Source of the DNA: an uncultured Prevotellaceae bacterium
GTDB lineage: Bacteria > Bacteroidota > Bacteroidia > Bacteroidales > Bacteroidaceae
Assembly: GCA_900315745.1 (NCBI GenBank)
Contig: ONAG01000007.1
Span: forward strand, 1 to 64,000
DNA length: 64,000 nucleotides
Direction: 5' to 3'
Shown: positions 34,206 to 43,638 of the stretch, piece by piece
Position numbering within the stretch: position 1 is the first letter of the stretch
Layout: the number at the start of each line of letters is the position of its first letter
Translations under genes and position numbers: made by a program
The notes under the pieces: model-generated
The model's database searches: none
Told to the model about the DNA's origin: nothing
The model's input: only the letters and a program-made list of their open reading frames with translations

Positions 34206-36194
34206 ATGTATAGTAAAGACGATTTGTTATCGAAAGATATCCATGAAGTAGTGGATGTCGCAGAAAGCATTGGAGCTGATTACAAGGCAGATGACAGCAA
34301 GGAAAACATAATATACGCCATACTTGACAAGCAAGGCGAAATAGAAGGCGCTAAAAGCAGTTCAACCACCAAGCGCAAACGCACTCGCATCAAGATAAAA
34401 GATTCAGACCACGTTTATACAGTAAGCGGTAAGGAAGGCGAGAATCATGATTTAAGGAAGAGCAAGACCGCTACAGAGCAGCCCCTTCCTTTATTCAAAG
34501 ATGAAATGCCTATAGAAACGCCTGCACCAAAGAAGCGTGGCCGTAAATCGAAGGCTGAAAAAGAAGCAATGGAAGCCGCTGACAATGTAGATGAAGCCAA
34601 CTTGCAAGAAGTGCAAGAAGGTCAAGAAATACTGGACATTGAGGACAAAGAAGAGCCAATGGACAGCCCCATTGAAGTAATGCCAGAAGAAGTTCAACAA
34701 GTAGAAGAGCCCTCTCCCGTTCCAGAATATTCAGAAGCAGAATTTAACGAAGATGTCTATGATGTGCCGGAAGCTTCTTTTGACGACAATGATAGCATGG
34801 AATCAAAATCAGACTTGTTGGCTCAGTTGCAGGCTAAGGTTAAGGCACACAACGAAGCTCAGGAAGAAAAGAACCAAGCAATGGTTGACGGGCTATGGGA
34901 AGGAGACCCAGGAGACGGTACAGATTTTATTCCTATAGTTGACTTGCCAATAGAAGACCAAGGTGCGTTGCCAAGTTATGACATATTTGACAACCCCACT
35001 GCTCCTGCTGTTCAGACAAACATTCGTAATTTCACTCCTGCAAAAGAGCCTGCCACCACCCCTACTTACAATTTTGATGACATCATCATGGGCAATGGCG
35101 TTTTGGAAATCATGCCAGATGGTTACGGATTCCTTCGTTCGAGCGACTACAATTATCTGTCTTCCCCAGATGATATCTATGTATCAAGCCAACAAATAAA
35201 GCATTATGGCCTTAAAACAGGCGATGTAGTGGAATGCCACGTTCGTCCTCCTCGTGAAGGGGAAAAATATTTCCCGTTGACAGGAATTGACAAAATCAAT
35301 GGACGCCTACCTGCAGAAATACGAGACAGAATTCCATTTGAACATCTGACACCATTATTCCCAGAAGAAAAGTACAATTTATGCGGTGACAGAGACACAA
35401 CCAACCTTTCAACAAGGGTGGTAGATCTTTTCTCTCCCATTGGAAAAGGGCAAAGAGCGTTAATTGTTGCACAGCCAAAAACAGGTAAGACGATCCTGCT
35501 CAAGGACATAGCGAATGCAATAGCAGCAAATCATCCAGAAGCGTATTTGATGATTTTGCTCATTGATGAGCGACCAGAAGAGGTGACAGACATGGCTCGC
35601 ACTGTCAATGCTGAAGTCATAGCATCCACATTTGACGAGCCGGCAGAACGCCATGTGAAAATTGCTGGCATTGTATTGGAAAAAGCAAAACGAATGGTGG
35701 AATGTGGACATGATGTAGTGATATTCCTGGATAGTATCACACGCCTTGCCCGTGCTTACAACACAGTGTCTCCAGCGAGTGGCAAAGTGCTTACCGGTGG
35801 TGTTGACGCAAATGCTCTACAAAAGCCAAAGCGTTTCTTTGGTGCTGCGCGTAACATTGAGGGAGGAGGCTCGCTAACCATTGTTGCCACAGCCCTTATC
35901 GACACTGGCTCAAAAATGGATGAGGTGATTTTCGAAGAATTCAAAGGCACTGGCAATATGGAATTGCAACTCGACCGTTCCCTGTCCAACAAGAGGATAT
36001 TCCCATCTGTCAATTTGGTGGCATCAAGCACTCGAAGAGACGACTTGTTGCATGACAAGACAACTCTTGACCGCATGTGGATTCTTCGCAAATATTTGTC
36101 AGACATGAATCCTGTTGAGGCTATGAATACAATACACGACCGAATGTTGCAGACTCGCACTAATGAAGAATTCCTGATGACAATGAATTCTTAA
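34206..36194 (+). CDS. rho: transcription termination factor Rho with acidic insertion
   Basis: A 662-residue Rho, far longer than the 419-residue E. coli protein. A short N-terminal Rho_N helix bundle (about 3-45, [15 protein letters not shown]) is followed by a basic RKRTRIKIK stretch and about 230 residues of acidic, Gln- and Pro-rich low-complexity sequence (about 60-290). The RNA-binding cold-shock fold begins at [20 protein letters not shown] (near 298). The ATPase core has Walker A AQPKTGKT (near 421-428), [13 protein letters not shown], and the Q-loop/R-loop region [20 protein letters not shown]. Such insertions are a hallmark of Bacteroidota Rho; in Bacteroides thetaiotaomicron the disordered region has been linked to phase separation. 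A terminator follows. Confidence 0.96.
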   Translation: MYSKDDLLSKDIHEVVDVAESIGADYKADDSKENIIYAILDKQGEIEGAKSSSTTKRKRTRIKIKDSDHVYTVSGKEGENHDLRKSKTATEQPLPLFKDEMPIETPAPKKRGRKSKAEKEAMEAADNVDEANLQEVQEGQEILDIEDKEEPMDSPIEVMPEEVQQVEEPSPVPEYSEAEFNEDVYDVPEASFDDNDSMESKSDLLAQLQAKVKAHNEAQEEKNQAMVDGLWEGDPGDGTDFIPIVDLPIEDQGALPSYDIFDNPTAPAVQTNIRNFTPAKEPATTPTYNFDDIIMGNGVLEIMPDGYGFLRSSDYNYLSSPDDIYVSSQQIKHYGLKTGDVVECHVRPPREGEKYFPLTGIDKINGRLPAEIRDRIPFEHLTPLFPEEKYNLCGDRDTTNLSTRVVDLFSPIGKGQRALIVAQPKTGKTILLKDIANAIAANHPEAYLMILLIDERPEEVTDMARTVNAEVIASTFDEPAERHVKIAGIVLEKAKRMVECGHDVVIFLDSITRLARAYNTVSPASGKVLTGGVDANALQKPKRFFGAARNIEGGGSLTIVATALIDTGSKMDEVIFEEFKGTGNMELQLDRSLSNKRIFPSVNLVASSTRRDDLLHDKTTLDRMWILRKYLSDMNPVEAMNTIHDRMLQTRTNEEFLMTMNS

Positions 36195-36207
36195 ATATAA
36201 GGAAATC

Positions 36208-36245
36208 AAAGGTGTGTCTGAAATGGCACACCTTTTGTTGTTTTT
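36208..36245 (+). terminator. Rho-independent-type terminator after rho
   Basis: An AAGGTGTG / CACACCTT stem with a 10-base loop and the tail TTTTGTTGTTTTT, 14 bases after the rho stop. Confidence 0.85.
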
Positions 36246-36266
36246 AACAGACGAACAAAGACATCA

Positions 36267-37187
36267 ATGAACAACCCTTATTTACTCTTCGTATTGGCAA
36301 TGCTGCTTTTCTCAAGCTGTGGACCAAGCTTTCGAGAACAGAATGAAAAAATCATGAAAGTCAAGAAAGCCGATTTGCAAAAGGATTCCATGGCTTTCAA
36401 GGTGGCAGTCACACCCACCTTGGACTGCCTCCCAATATATGTTGCAAAAGAAAGTGGAATATTTGACTCCATAGGCGTTGACGTAAGCCTAAAGATGAAG
36501 AATTCCCTTATGGAATGTGATGAAATCATGAGAAAAGGGCAGGTGGAATGCATGAATAGCGACCTGATGAGAACAGAACGGCTAAAAAGACAAGGCATAC
36601 CGCTAAGTTATATTACTGCCACCAATGCCTATTGGCAAATGATTGGGAACAAGAAAGGAAGGATAAAAGAAATAGGGAACCTTGGTGACAAGATGATAGC
36701 CATATCAAGGTATTCTGCCACTGACTATTTGGCAACTTTGGCAATAGACAGTATCAAGCCAAAGAAGCCTGTTTTCAGGATACAAGTGAACGATGTCTTT
36801 GTGAGGCTTATGATGCTTGTAAACAACGAAATGGATGCTGTGATGCTAACTGAGCCACAAGCAACGACAGCTCGCCTAAACAACAATGTGGTGATGATGG
36901 ACTCGCGTCAGAAAGACATACAGTTGGGTGTAATTGCGATTCACACGTCTCGGACAAAAGACACACGCCGCAAAAACCAATTAAAAAAGTTTGAACAAGC
37001 ATACAATATGGCTGTCGATTCAATCAACGACAAGGGAATGGACCATTATTCTGCTGTTATCATGAAATACTGCAAGACAGACCTTGCCACAATAAAAGCT
37101 CTGCCAAAATTGAAATATGGGCATACTTCAACTCCCAGAACAAAAGACATCAACCGAACCGCAAATGTAAAATGGCGGACTAATTGA
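36267..37187 (+). CDS. substrate-binding lipoprotein, NMT1/THI5-like
   Basis: A 306-residue lipoprotein with the lipobox LLFSSC (Cys18). The body has the fold of ABC-transporter substrate-binding proteins for aromatic or pyrimidine-like ligands (ThiY/SsuA type): FKVAVTPTLDCLPIYVAKESG at the start of the first lobe and DAVMLTEPQATTARL at the hinge. No permease or ATPase gene lies nearby, so it is an orphan receptor or acts with a transporter elsewhere. Its stop overlaps the longest frame of the TPR gene downstream, so the two are probably co-expressed, and the lipoprotein may have a non-transport function. Confidence 0.75.
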   Translation: MNNPYLLFVLAMLLFSSCGPSFREQNEKIMKVKKADLQKDSMAFKVAVTPTLDCLPIYVAKESGIFDSIGVDVSLKMKNSLMECDEIMRKGQVECMNSDLMRTERLKRQGIPLSYITATNAYWQMIGNKKGRIKEIGNLGDKMIAISRYSATDYLATLAIDSIKPKKPVFRIQVNDVFVRLMMLVNNEMDAVMLTEPQATTARLNNNVVMMDSRQKDIQLGVIAIHTSRTKDTRRKNQLKKFEQAYNMAVDSINDKGMDHYSAVIMKYCKTDLATIKALPKLKYGHTSTPRTKDINRTANVKWRTN

Positions 37188-37240
37188 CAAACTTTCAAGC
37201 CATCAAACGACAGGACGACAATTGCCAAAATAAAAATGCC

Positions 37241-39397
37241 ATGGACAAGAAAGCCATATACAACTGTAAGAAACAATTAATTCAAAATAATCTTGGGGAT
37301 GCCCTCAAAGCAATTTCCGAATTGAAAAACAATCACTATTATTCGTCGTTGCATGAACGAATATCCAAGATTCAAGATGATTACCACTTAATGTTGTCAT
37401 ATTACAGGAATGGCTTTCCCGACCCCAGTAGAGATTGTTTGTATAATTCTTTGTTAAGAAAGCTTGACCGTATTGCCAACGATGCTGCACTAATACAAAG
37501 GTTGATTCTCTATCCTTCCAAACCCGATTTCATAAACAAGGCGGATGAAATCCAACCAAAGGAAATCACCTTTGCTTTGGAGTCATTTGTAAGCGATACA
37601 GCCTTGCTTAGTTTGGATGACAATTCAGCCTCAGAGAAAGGCAACGCCATATACAAACAGCATCATGAATTCATGTCCAAACTCTTTAACCATATTTCTT
37701 TTTCAAGACAATGGCATAAGGAAGACATGTCTTTCTATGAGAATCTTGTAGTCTCACCAACAGTGGACAATCGTGATGCTGCATTGATAGTCAGTGCCAT
37801 AACCCTTGCTGTAATCACTCATTTCGACATATACAAATATTTGGCACTTGCCCACATCTATCAAAGGACTACCGACATGGTTGTACGTCAAAGAGCTATC
37901 GTAGGTTGGGCTATGACAACTACACGAACCCACTCTCTCTATCCTGAAGTAAAGGATGTGGTGACTGAAATGTTATCCAATAAAGATACGGCTCATCTGT
38001 TGTTGGAATTGCAAACTCAGATTTATTTCTGCATGAACGCAGAAAAAGACAATGCAGAAATAACCCGTGACATCATGCCAAACTTGATGAAAAACAAAGG
38101 CTTCGACATAACCCGCAACGGTATTATAGAAAAAGAGGATGATGCCATGCAAGACATTCTGGATCCAGAATCGTCAGACCGAGCCATGGAAGAACTTGAG
38201 CGTAGTTTCCAACGTATGGCAGAAATGCAACGTAATGGTAGCGATATATATTTTGGAGGTTTCAAACAGATGAAACGCTACCCCTTCTTCTATACATTAA
38301 GCAACTGGTTTTGCCCATTCTACCAAGAACACCCTGGACTAAGCAATACTACCAGCAAATTGAAAAACAGCAAATTCCTGGATATCCTGCAAAAAAATGG
38401 TCCTTTTTGCGACAGCGACAAGTTTTCTTTTGCCTTAGCCTTAGCTACTGTAGTTGACAAAATACCAGAGAACATGCGAAGCGCCCTCAATGAAAGCGAT
38501 GCCACATTTGGTCCCATGGCAAACGACGAACTGATTCATTCAGAAGCCAACGTTCGCTTGATGTACCTTCAAGACCTTTATCGTTTCTTTCGCCTAAGTG
38601 ATTATAAAAACTATTTTTACAATCCTTTTGGAGGTGAAGATGGAAGAAATGCTCTGTTTTTTGCATACGACATATACGAGGGGGCTTTCCGAGACTCTGA
38701 CGTACAAAAGATTGGATATTTCCTACTCAAACGCAATCAAGCAAAAGCATTGGAACTGTTATTGAAACACAACCCACCACATGGCGACGTCTTGAAACAT
38801 GATATCCTATGCGCTTTATGCAAGATGGGCAATGGTCAATACGATGAAGCTTACAGCTTGCTTGACAAGGTCCTGCAACAAGACCCCGACAATAGGCGTT
38901 GCCTTAATGCTTATGCTCGACTGTCTCTGCTTTTGGAGCATTATGAGGATGCAGAAACCTCATACCGCAGGCTGACAGAAATGATTCCAGAAAACAAAAC
39001 ATATACACTAAATTTGTGCATCTCCCTAATAAAGAATTCAAAAGCCCAAGAAGCCTTGAATATGCTATATAAGCTCAATTATGAAAGTCCAGACGATTTG
39101 GATGTGACCAGAGTTATAGCGTGGTGCCTGATGGCATGTAAGAAAATACCCCAAGCTGAAAAAGAATACAACACCATTCTCAACTCCCAAACCATAACTG
39201 CTGACGATTATCTCAATGCCGGTTATTGCCATTGGATTTCTGGAAACATGGAAAAAGCCATATCTTACATGCAACAATACAAATCAATGCAAAAAGATGA
39301 AACAAAATTGCATGAAGAGATAAAGAGAGACCAAGACATACTATTATCAAATGGCATTCGACCAAGTGAGATACACATGATGAATGACTTGATTTGA
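37241..39397 (+). CDS. large tetratricopeptide-repeat protein
   Basis: A cytoplasmic, mostly helical protein of about 718 residues. I recognise TPR-like helices in the last third (about 540-690: QYDEAYSLLDKVLQQDPDNR, HYEDAETSYRRLTEMIPENK, KIPQAEKEYNTILN, NMEKAISYMQQYKSM). The first two thirds are helical repeats without a family I know; a Met-rich segment EELERSFQRMAEMQRNG is near 320. ATG 37241 (MDKKAIYN) is chosen over a TTG at 37184 that overlaps the upstream stop; either is possible. No signal peptide or membrane segment. It lies between a substrate-binding lipoprotein gene and an HU/SPOR gene, which suggests an envelope-related scaffold, but this is inference. Confidence 0.75.
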   Translation: MDKKAIYNCKKQLIQNNLGDALKAISELKNNHYYSSLHERISKIQDDYHLMLSYYRNGFPDPSRDCLYNSLLRKLDRIANDAALIQRLILYPSKPDFINKADEIQPKEITFALESFVSDTALLSLDDNSASEKGNAIYKQHHEFMSKLFNHISFSRQWHKEDMSFYENLVVSPTVDNRDAALIVSAITLAVITHFDIYKYLALAHIYQRTTDMVVRQRAIVGWAMTTTRTHSLYPEVKDVVTEMLSNKDTAHLLLELQTQIYFCMNAEKDNAEITRDIMPNLMKNKGFDITRNGIIEKEDDAMQDILDPESSDRAMEELERSFQRMAEMQRNGSDIYFGGFKQMKRYPFFYTLSNWFCPFYQEHPGLSNTTSKLKNSKFLDILQKNGPFCDSDKFSFALALATVVDKIPENMRSALNESDATFGPMANDELIHSEANVRLMYLQDLYRFFRLSDYKNYFYNPFGGEDGRNALFFAYDIYEGAFRDSDVQKIGYFLLKRNQAKALELLLKHNPPHGDVLKHDILCALCKMGNGQYDEAYSLLDKVLQQDPDNRRCLNAYARLSLLLEHYEDAETSYRRLTEMIPENKTYTLNLCISLIKNSKAQEALNMLYKLNYESPDDLDVTRVIAWCLMACKKIPQAEKEYNTILNSQTITADDYLNAGYCHWISGNMEKAISYMQQYKSMQKDETKLHEEIKRDQDILLSNGIRPSEIHMMNDLI

Positions 39398-39428
39398 TAA
39401 ATATGATTTAAATGTTTTTGAGAAAAGG

Positions 39429-39460
39429 TTTGTTGCATCCAACAAAAAGCCTTATATTTG
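39429..39460 (+). promoter_or_regulatory. strong promoter abutting the HU/SPOR start codon
   Basis: TTTG (39429-39432), a 20-base spacer and TATATTTG (39453-39460) make the best promoter match in the window. It ends only 4 bases before the ATG at 39465, so the transcript should start at or next to the start codon. Confidence 0.7.
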
Positions 39461-39464
39461 CATC

Positions 39465-40541
39465 ATGAAAGAATTAATAAGACACATTGAAATATTACTG
39501 CTGCATAATGATTGTGTGATAGTACCAGATTTGGGTGGCTTTATAGCACATCATGTTTCAGCTCGTATAGATGACACAGGCAAAATGTTTGTGGCACCTT
39601 GTCGTTCTTTGGGTTTCAATCCTCTTTTGAACATGAGCGATTCATTACTCGCAGAATCCTATATGACAGTTCACGACATCAGTTATCCAGATGCCTTGAA
39701 ATACATAAGACACGAAGTTGAGCAATTAAAAATGCAATTAGAGCATGATGGTGTCTGCGAACTTGGAGATTTGGGAATTTTCCGTGTAAAAGAAGATGGC
39801 CATTATGAATTCTCACCTTGCATCAGAGGCATTCTGTCACCGAAGCTATATGGTTTCAGTGCCATAGAACTGCCACAATCTTCATCATTGGCGGCATCTA
39901 CGAAACAACGAGAAGCATGTCCCGCTGCCAACATCATGATGCCTTTGCATCCACATTCCTCAAACACTTCCCAACACAGTTTAGCAACAATCATGTCACA
40001 AATAGACAACAATAACAATTCTGAAGAAAAGACAATAAGCATCAAAGTTAGTGTGCTTAGAAACATAGCGGTGACAGCGGTAGCAGCTATAGCTCTTGTT
40101 TTGTTTGCACGCCCTGTAGCACCTAACGAATTGGCAGATACAAATTCCACCCAAGCTGAGGCAGGAATGATCTCAGTAGCCAACACCAAGGATGCTGAAA
40201 GCACTGTTGACATGGAAATGCCTTCAATAATGCCAGAGACCAAAGTTTTGGACAACATTCAAGACTTGGCAAAAAAAATAGAAAGCATCAAGAAAAAGGA
40301 CACATGTCCATCTATTGGCAATTATACCATTGTCTTGGGATGTAGCCTACCTTTGGATAACGCAAAGGCATACCTCAGCCATGTACATGAGAATGGCATT
40401 ACAGAAGCTACTCTTTTCGAATATCATTCTGACAATATGATTGTTTATGGCAACTATTCGAAGAGCAGCGATGCCCTGCCACATCTTAACGAGTTGGCAC
40501 AACAAGGTTTTAGTGGGTGGATCATGGAAGTCAAGCCATGA
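39465..40541 (+). CDS. HU-CCDC81 and SPOR domain protein
   Basis: A 358-residue protein of a Bacteroidota-specific type. The N-terminal part (about 1-130) is an HU-like (HU-CCDC81) tandem with the marks DCVIVPDLGGFIAHH, GFNPLLNMSDSLLAESY and LGDLGIFRVKEDGHYEFSP. A linker leads to one membrane segment (about 199-217, NIAVTAVAAIALVLFARPV), and the C-terminal 80 residues form a SPOR-like domain (YTIVLGCSLPLDNAKAYL). With the HU part inside and the SPOR part outside, it could connect the nucleoid or a cytoplasmic partner with septal peptidoglycan. Canonical DNA-contacting Arg/Pro residues of HU are not evident. It overlaps the FHA gene by 4 bases. Confidence 0.87.
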   Translation: MKELIRHIEILLLHNDCVIVPDLGGFIAHHVSARIDDTGKMFVAPCRSLGFNPLLNMSDSLLAESYMTVHDISYPDALKYIRHEVEQLKMQLEHDGVCELGDLGIFRVKEDGHYEFSPCIRGILSPKLYGFSAIELPQSSSLAASTKQREACPAANIMMPLHPHSSNTSQHSLATIMSQIDNNNNSEEKTISIKVSVLRNIAVTAVAAIALVLFARPVAPNELADTNSTQAEAGMISVANTKDAESTVDMEMPSIMPETKVLDNIQDLAKKIESIKKKDTCPSIGNYTIVLGCSLPLDNAKAYLSHVHENGITEATLFEYHSDNMIVYGNYSKSSDALPHLNELAQQGFSGWIMEVKP

Positions 40542-41071
40542 AAAGAGTACGTTGTCCCAAATGTGATCAATTTATCACATTCGACGAATCTCAATATCCA
40601 GCAGGTCAGTCTTTAGTGTTCGTGTGTCCAAACTGCAACAAGCAGTTTGGCATACGTATGGGTGTGTCTCGCTTGCACAACACCCAAAAAGAAGACAATC
40701 CCGATGAGCATTCAAACGCTCAAGGATGCGGTTCCTTGGTTGTCATTGAAAATGTTTTTCATTTCAAGCAGGTACTGCCACTCAAGATGGGCGACAATAC
40801 GATAGGGCGATACATGAAAGGCAGCATCAAGACCAACACTCCTATTGAGACAGTGGATCCAAGTGTCGATATGCTGCATTGTGTCTTAACGGTATCTCGC
40901 ACAAAGAACGGCAAATTGAAATATGTGCTGCGTGACGGTCCAAGCAACACAGGTACATTTGTTGACAATGAATTGTTAGGTGATCGTGAACGTCGCGTAA
41001 TTGAAGATGGCACACTTTTTACGATAGGAGCCACAAGCATTATTCTTAGAGCTGCTGATTCTGAAGAATGA
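40538..41071 (+). CDS. zinc-ribbon FHA-domain protein
   Basis: A 177-residue cytoplasmic protein. The start at 40538 overlaps the upstream stop (ATGA) and puts the MJ0042-type zinc ribbon first (CPKC at 6-9, CPNC at 30-33). The C-terminal half is a forkhead-associated domain: GDNTIGRYMKG, VSRTKNGKLKYVLRDGPSNTGTFVDNELL and GTLFTIGATSIIL supply the core, with the Arg and Asn residues that usually bind phosphothreonine. It would recognise phosphorylated partners, yet no Ser/Thr kinase gene is in the window. Translational coupling to the HU/SPOR protein suggests that the two work together. It converges with the HU/LysM gene 3 bases away. Confidence 0.85.
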   Translation: MKRVRCPKCDQFITFDESQYPAGQSLVFVCPNCNKQFGIRMGVSRLHNTQKEDNPDEHSNAQGCGSLVVIENVFHFKQVLPLKMGDNTIGRYMKGSIKTNTPIETVDPSVDMLHCVLTVSRTKNGKLKYVLRDGPSNTGTFVDNELLGDRERRVIEDGTLFTIGATSIILRAADSEE

Positions 41072-41074
41072 CGC

Positions 41075-42319
41075 TTATTTTTTCCTCAGTTGCAATACTG
41101 GAATCTTATACATCTCGCCAGGCTGCGGTTCTTTGCCATCGTTGAGCACTTCCAAATAAATTGTATGCTCTGTGCCCAAATATATTTGGGCTATTTTTTG
41201 CAATGTCATCCCTGGAGCAACTTTGATTTCAGACGCCACCCCTATTATGTCGTAACCTCCATAAGGTATTTTTGCATTCAAGGACGCAAAATCCAAGGTG
41301 GTGGAAGAATCTTGCTCTTCATTGCCATCATTCTTTTCCGATGAGCCAACCGAACCATCCTTATTTGAATTCTCTATTAATGTGTCGGAAGAAGCTACAT
41401 TATCCTTTGATTCATCTTGGATAACTTTGTCTGACGAAATTAGATTCCAAGCCAGCAAGACACATGCTATAGCCAGAACAGCTATTAATGCATGGATTAT
41501 GTAATTGCTTCTCTTCCGTTCACCACTGTCGTCACCTTCTATTTGACTTGTCGTAGCAGTGTCATTTACCTCTGATTCCATTGACTCTACTTTTGCCAAT
41601 GCCTCTTTGGATTGCCCATCTTCCACATACATGTTATCAGCATCCTCTTGCTGTGAAGCCGTATCTTCTGAACAATTAGACTGTTCTCTTGATATTAAAA
41701 AAACCTTGTCATCAGATTTCGTTTCCACACCTGTTGCTCCATTCTCATCCAGATCGTCAAAATGAACCCCATCCGTCAACTCAACAGGTGAAAAAAACGA
41801 GAAAGGACTATTTATGTCGGAAGCCAGCTTTTCATCCGGAACAAAAGCCACTTTTCCATATACAGCATCAGCCACTTTCACTTTCGTAAGCAAAAAAGTG
41901 CCCAAACCTTCCACCTCCACAGTATCTCCTTCATCCATCATTTCAAGTATGGACTTGAAAAATGATACGGATAATTTTTCAGCAAAAAAATGATGAACAT
42001 TGTTCTTGTCAATTAGCATTTCCGCCAACTTTTGAAACACGCCATTATCATGGGCGTTATCTTCCATCAAGGAGGCTGGAGTAAACTCCAAAGTCAATTG
42101 AGGTGGATATAGAATTCTCTTGTGAGATGCCTTATCATTCTTAACATATTCCAAATGTTTGCGGACATCGAATGTACCAAAGCCCACAATATGCAAATGG
42201 GAATTCTCTTTCAAGTTATTTGAAATCCATAAAATGATAGATTGAGCATATTGACAAGCTTCGTCTAATGAACAGCCTGTATTTTTTGACCAAAGATGTA
42301 TCAATTTGTTGTATTCCAT
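41075..42319 (-). CDS. HU-like, membrane-anchored LysM protein
   Basis: A 414-residue protein. The first 90 residues resemble an HU/IHF-type DNA-binding fold (YNKLIHLWSKNTGCSLDEAC, IVGFGTFDVRKHLEY), and a second similar unit covers about 92-165 (KLAEMLIDKNNVHHFFAEKL, VEVEGLGTFLLTKVKVADA). An acidic linker follows, then one membrane segment (about 271-290), another acidic Ser/Asp-rich linker, and a C-terminal LysM domain (about 360-414, KVAPGMTLQKIAQIYLGTEH) that binds peptidoglycan. The layout matches the HU/SPOR protein encoded just across the convergent junction. It is the third gene of the ftsY-rimO operon (16 bases after rimO). Confidence 0.82.
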   Translation of the reverse strand: MEYNKLIHLWSKNTGCSLDEACQYAQSIILWISNNLKENSHLHIVGFGTFDVRKHLEYVKNDKASHKRILYPPQLTLEFTPASLMEDNAHDNGVFQKLAEMLIDKNNVHHFFAEKLSVSFFKSILEMMDEGDTVEVEGLGTFLLTKVKVADAVYGKVAFVPDEKLASDINSPFSFFSPVELTDGVHFDDLDENGATGVETKSDDKVFLISREQSNCSEDTASQQEDADNMYVEDGQSKEALAKVESMESEVNDTATTSQIEGDDSGERKRSNYIIHALIAVLAIACVLLAWNLISSDKVIQDESKDNVASSDTLIENSNKDGSVGSSEKNDGNEEQDSSTTLDFASLNAKIPYGGYDIIGVASEIKVAPGMTLQKIAQIYLGTEHTIYLEVLNDGKEPQPGEMYKIPVLQLRKK

Positions 42320-42335
42320 AGCTCGACGATAAGTG

Positions 42336-43631
42336 TTAAACTACATCACCATAAAGGTCAAATTCTTCAGACCCCGTTATTAGAACTTGATAAAAACTGC
42401 CTCTTCTCAATCTGCGGTTGTTAGCACTAATCAACACCTCAGGATCAACTTCTGGCGAAGAATATTGTGTACGTCCCACATAGAAATCTCCCTCTTTGCG
42501 ATCTATTATCACTTTCTGAACAGTCCCCACAGCGCCTGCTTCAATTTCTGCACTGATATTTTGTTGAAGAGACATCAACCGGTCAAGTCTTTCCAACTTC
42601 ACCTCTCTTGGTACGTTATCCTTATAATGCAAAGCACCATAAGTACCATCTTCTTCCGAGTATGCAAATGCACCAAGGCGTTCAAATCTTGCCCAATTGA
42701 CAAACTTCATCAACAGATTGAAATCTTCTTCCGTCTCACCAGGGAAACCAACCATCATTGTTGTCCTCAACGCTATGCCAGGAACGGCATCCCGCAAATC
42801 ACTCACAAACTGATAAGTCTCTTCTTCAGTGATGTTCCTTCTCATATTTTTGAGAACGGGAGTTGACACATGCTGCAAAGCCACGTCAAGATATTTGCAG
42901 ACGTTATCTCGCTTTTCCATCACTTCCAACAAGTCTTTGGGGAAATCATTTGGGTATGCATAATGAAGTCGTATCCATTCTATGCCAGTTATGTCGGACA
43001 AGGAATCCACCAATTCTGCAATATGACGTTTTCCATCTATATCTATGCCGTAATATGTAAGTTCTTGAGCAATCAGTTGAATTTCTTTGACTCCTTTTTC
43101 TACAAGGATTCTCGCCTCATCTATAATCTCCTGTTTGCTCCTGCTTTTATGCCTGCCTGTGATTATAGGAATGGCACAATAGGCACAATGTCGGTCACAG
43201 CCTTCACTAATCTTAAGATATGCGTAATGACTGGGAGTAGTAACCACTCGGTTTCCAACATTGCCATTTACATTCTTCCCCAAATCAACAAGCAACTGCT
43301 TATAGTCGAACTTCCCATAGAATTTGTCCACCTCAGAGATTTCCGCTTCCAACTCCGAACGGTATCTTTGAGACAGACATCCCATGACAAAAAGCATTTT
43401 TATACGTCCTTCTTTCTTTGCATTAGCAAATTCAAGGATTTTGTTGATGCTCTCCTGTTTTGCATCCTCTATGAAACCGCAAGTATTTATGACAACAATC
43501 TCTCCACGAGGATGCTTGCTGTCATGTTCACATGCATAACCATTCGCCTCAAACAATCTCATCAAATCCTCGCTGTCAACGAGATTCTTTGAGCAACCCA
43601 TGGTGATTATGTCAACTTGGTATTTCTTCAT
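42336..43631 (-). CDS. rimO: ribosomal protein S12 methylthiotransferase
   Basis: A 431-residue radical-SAM methylthiotransferase that adds a methylthio group to the conserved Asp of ribosomal protein S12. The N-terminal UPF0004 domain provides Cys13, Cys51 and Cys85 for one iron-sulfur cluster. The radical-SAM motif CDRHCAYC gives Cys145, Cys149 and Cys152, and a TRAM domain closes the protein (about 365-431). The GCSKNLVDSE and YPNDFP motifs favour RimO over MiaB. It starts 7 bases after the ftsY stop and precedes the HU/LysM gene, all on one strand. Confidence 0.95.
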   Translation of the reverse strand: MKKYQVDIITMGCSKNLVDSEDLMRLFEANGYACEHDSKHPRGEIVVINTCGFIEDAKQESINKILEFANAKKEGRIKMLFVMGCLSQRYRSELEAEISEVDKFYGKFDYKQLLVDLGKNVNGNVGNRVVTTPSHYAYLKISEGCDRHCAYCAIPIITGRHKSRSKQEIIDEARILVEKGVKEIQLIAQELTYYGIDIDGKRHIAELVDSLSDITGIEWIRLHYAYPNDFPKDLLEVMEKRDNVCKYLDVALQHVSTPVLKNMRRNITEEETYQFVSDLRDAVPGIALRTTMMVGFPGETEEDFNLLMKFVNWARFERLGAFAYSEEDGTYGALHYKDNVPREVKLERLDRLMSLQQNISAEIEAGAVGTVQKVIIDRKEGDFYVGRTQYSSPEVDPEVLISANNRRLRRGSFYQVLITGSEEFDLYGDVV

Positions 43632-43638
43632 TTATGAT

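Noticed and set aside
42870..43592. 240-codon plus-strand ORF
   Set aside because: It lies entirely antisense to rimO, which has all catalytic cysteines; the opposite-strand protein has no recognisable features.
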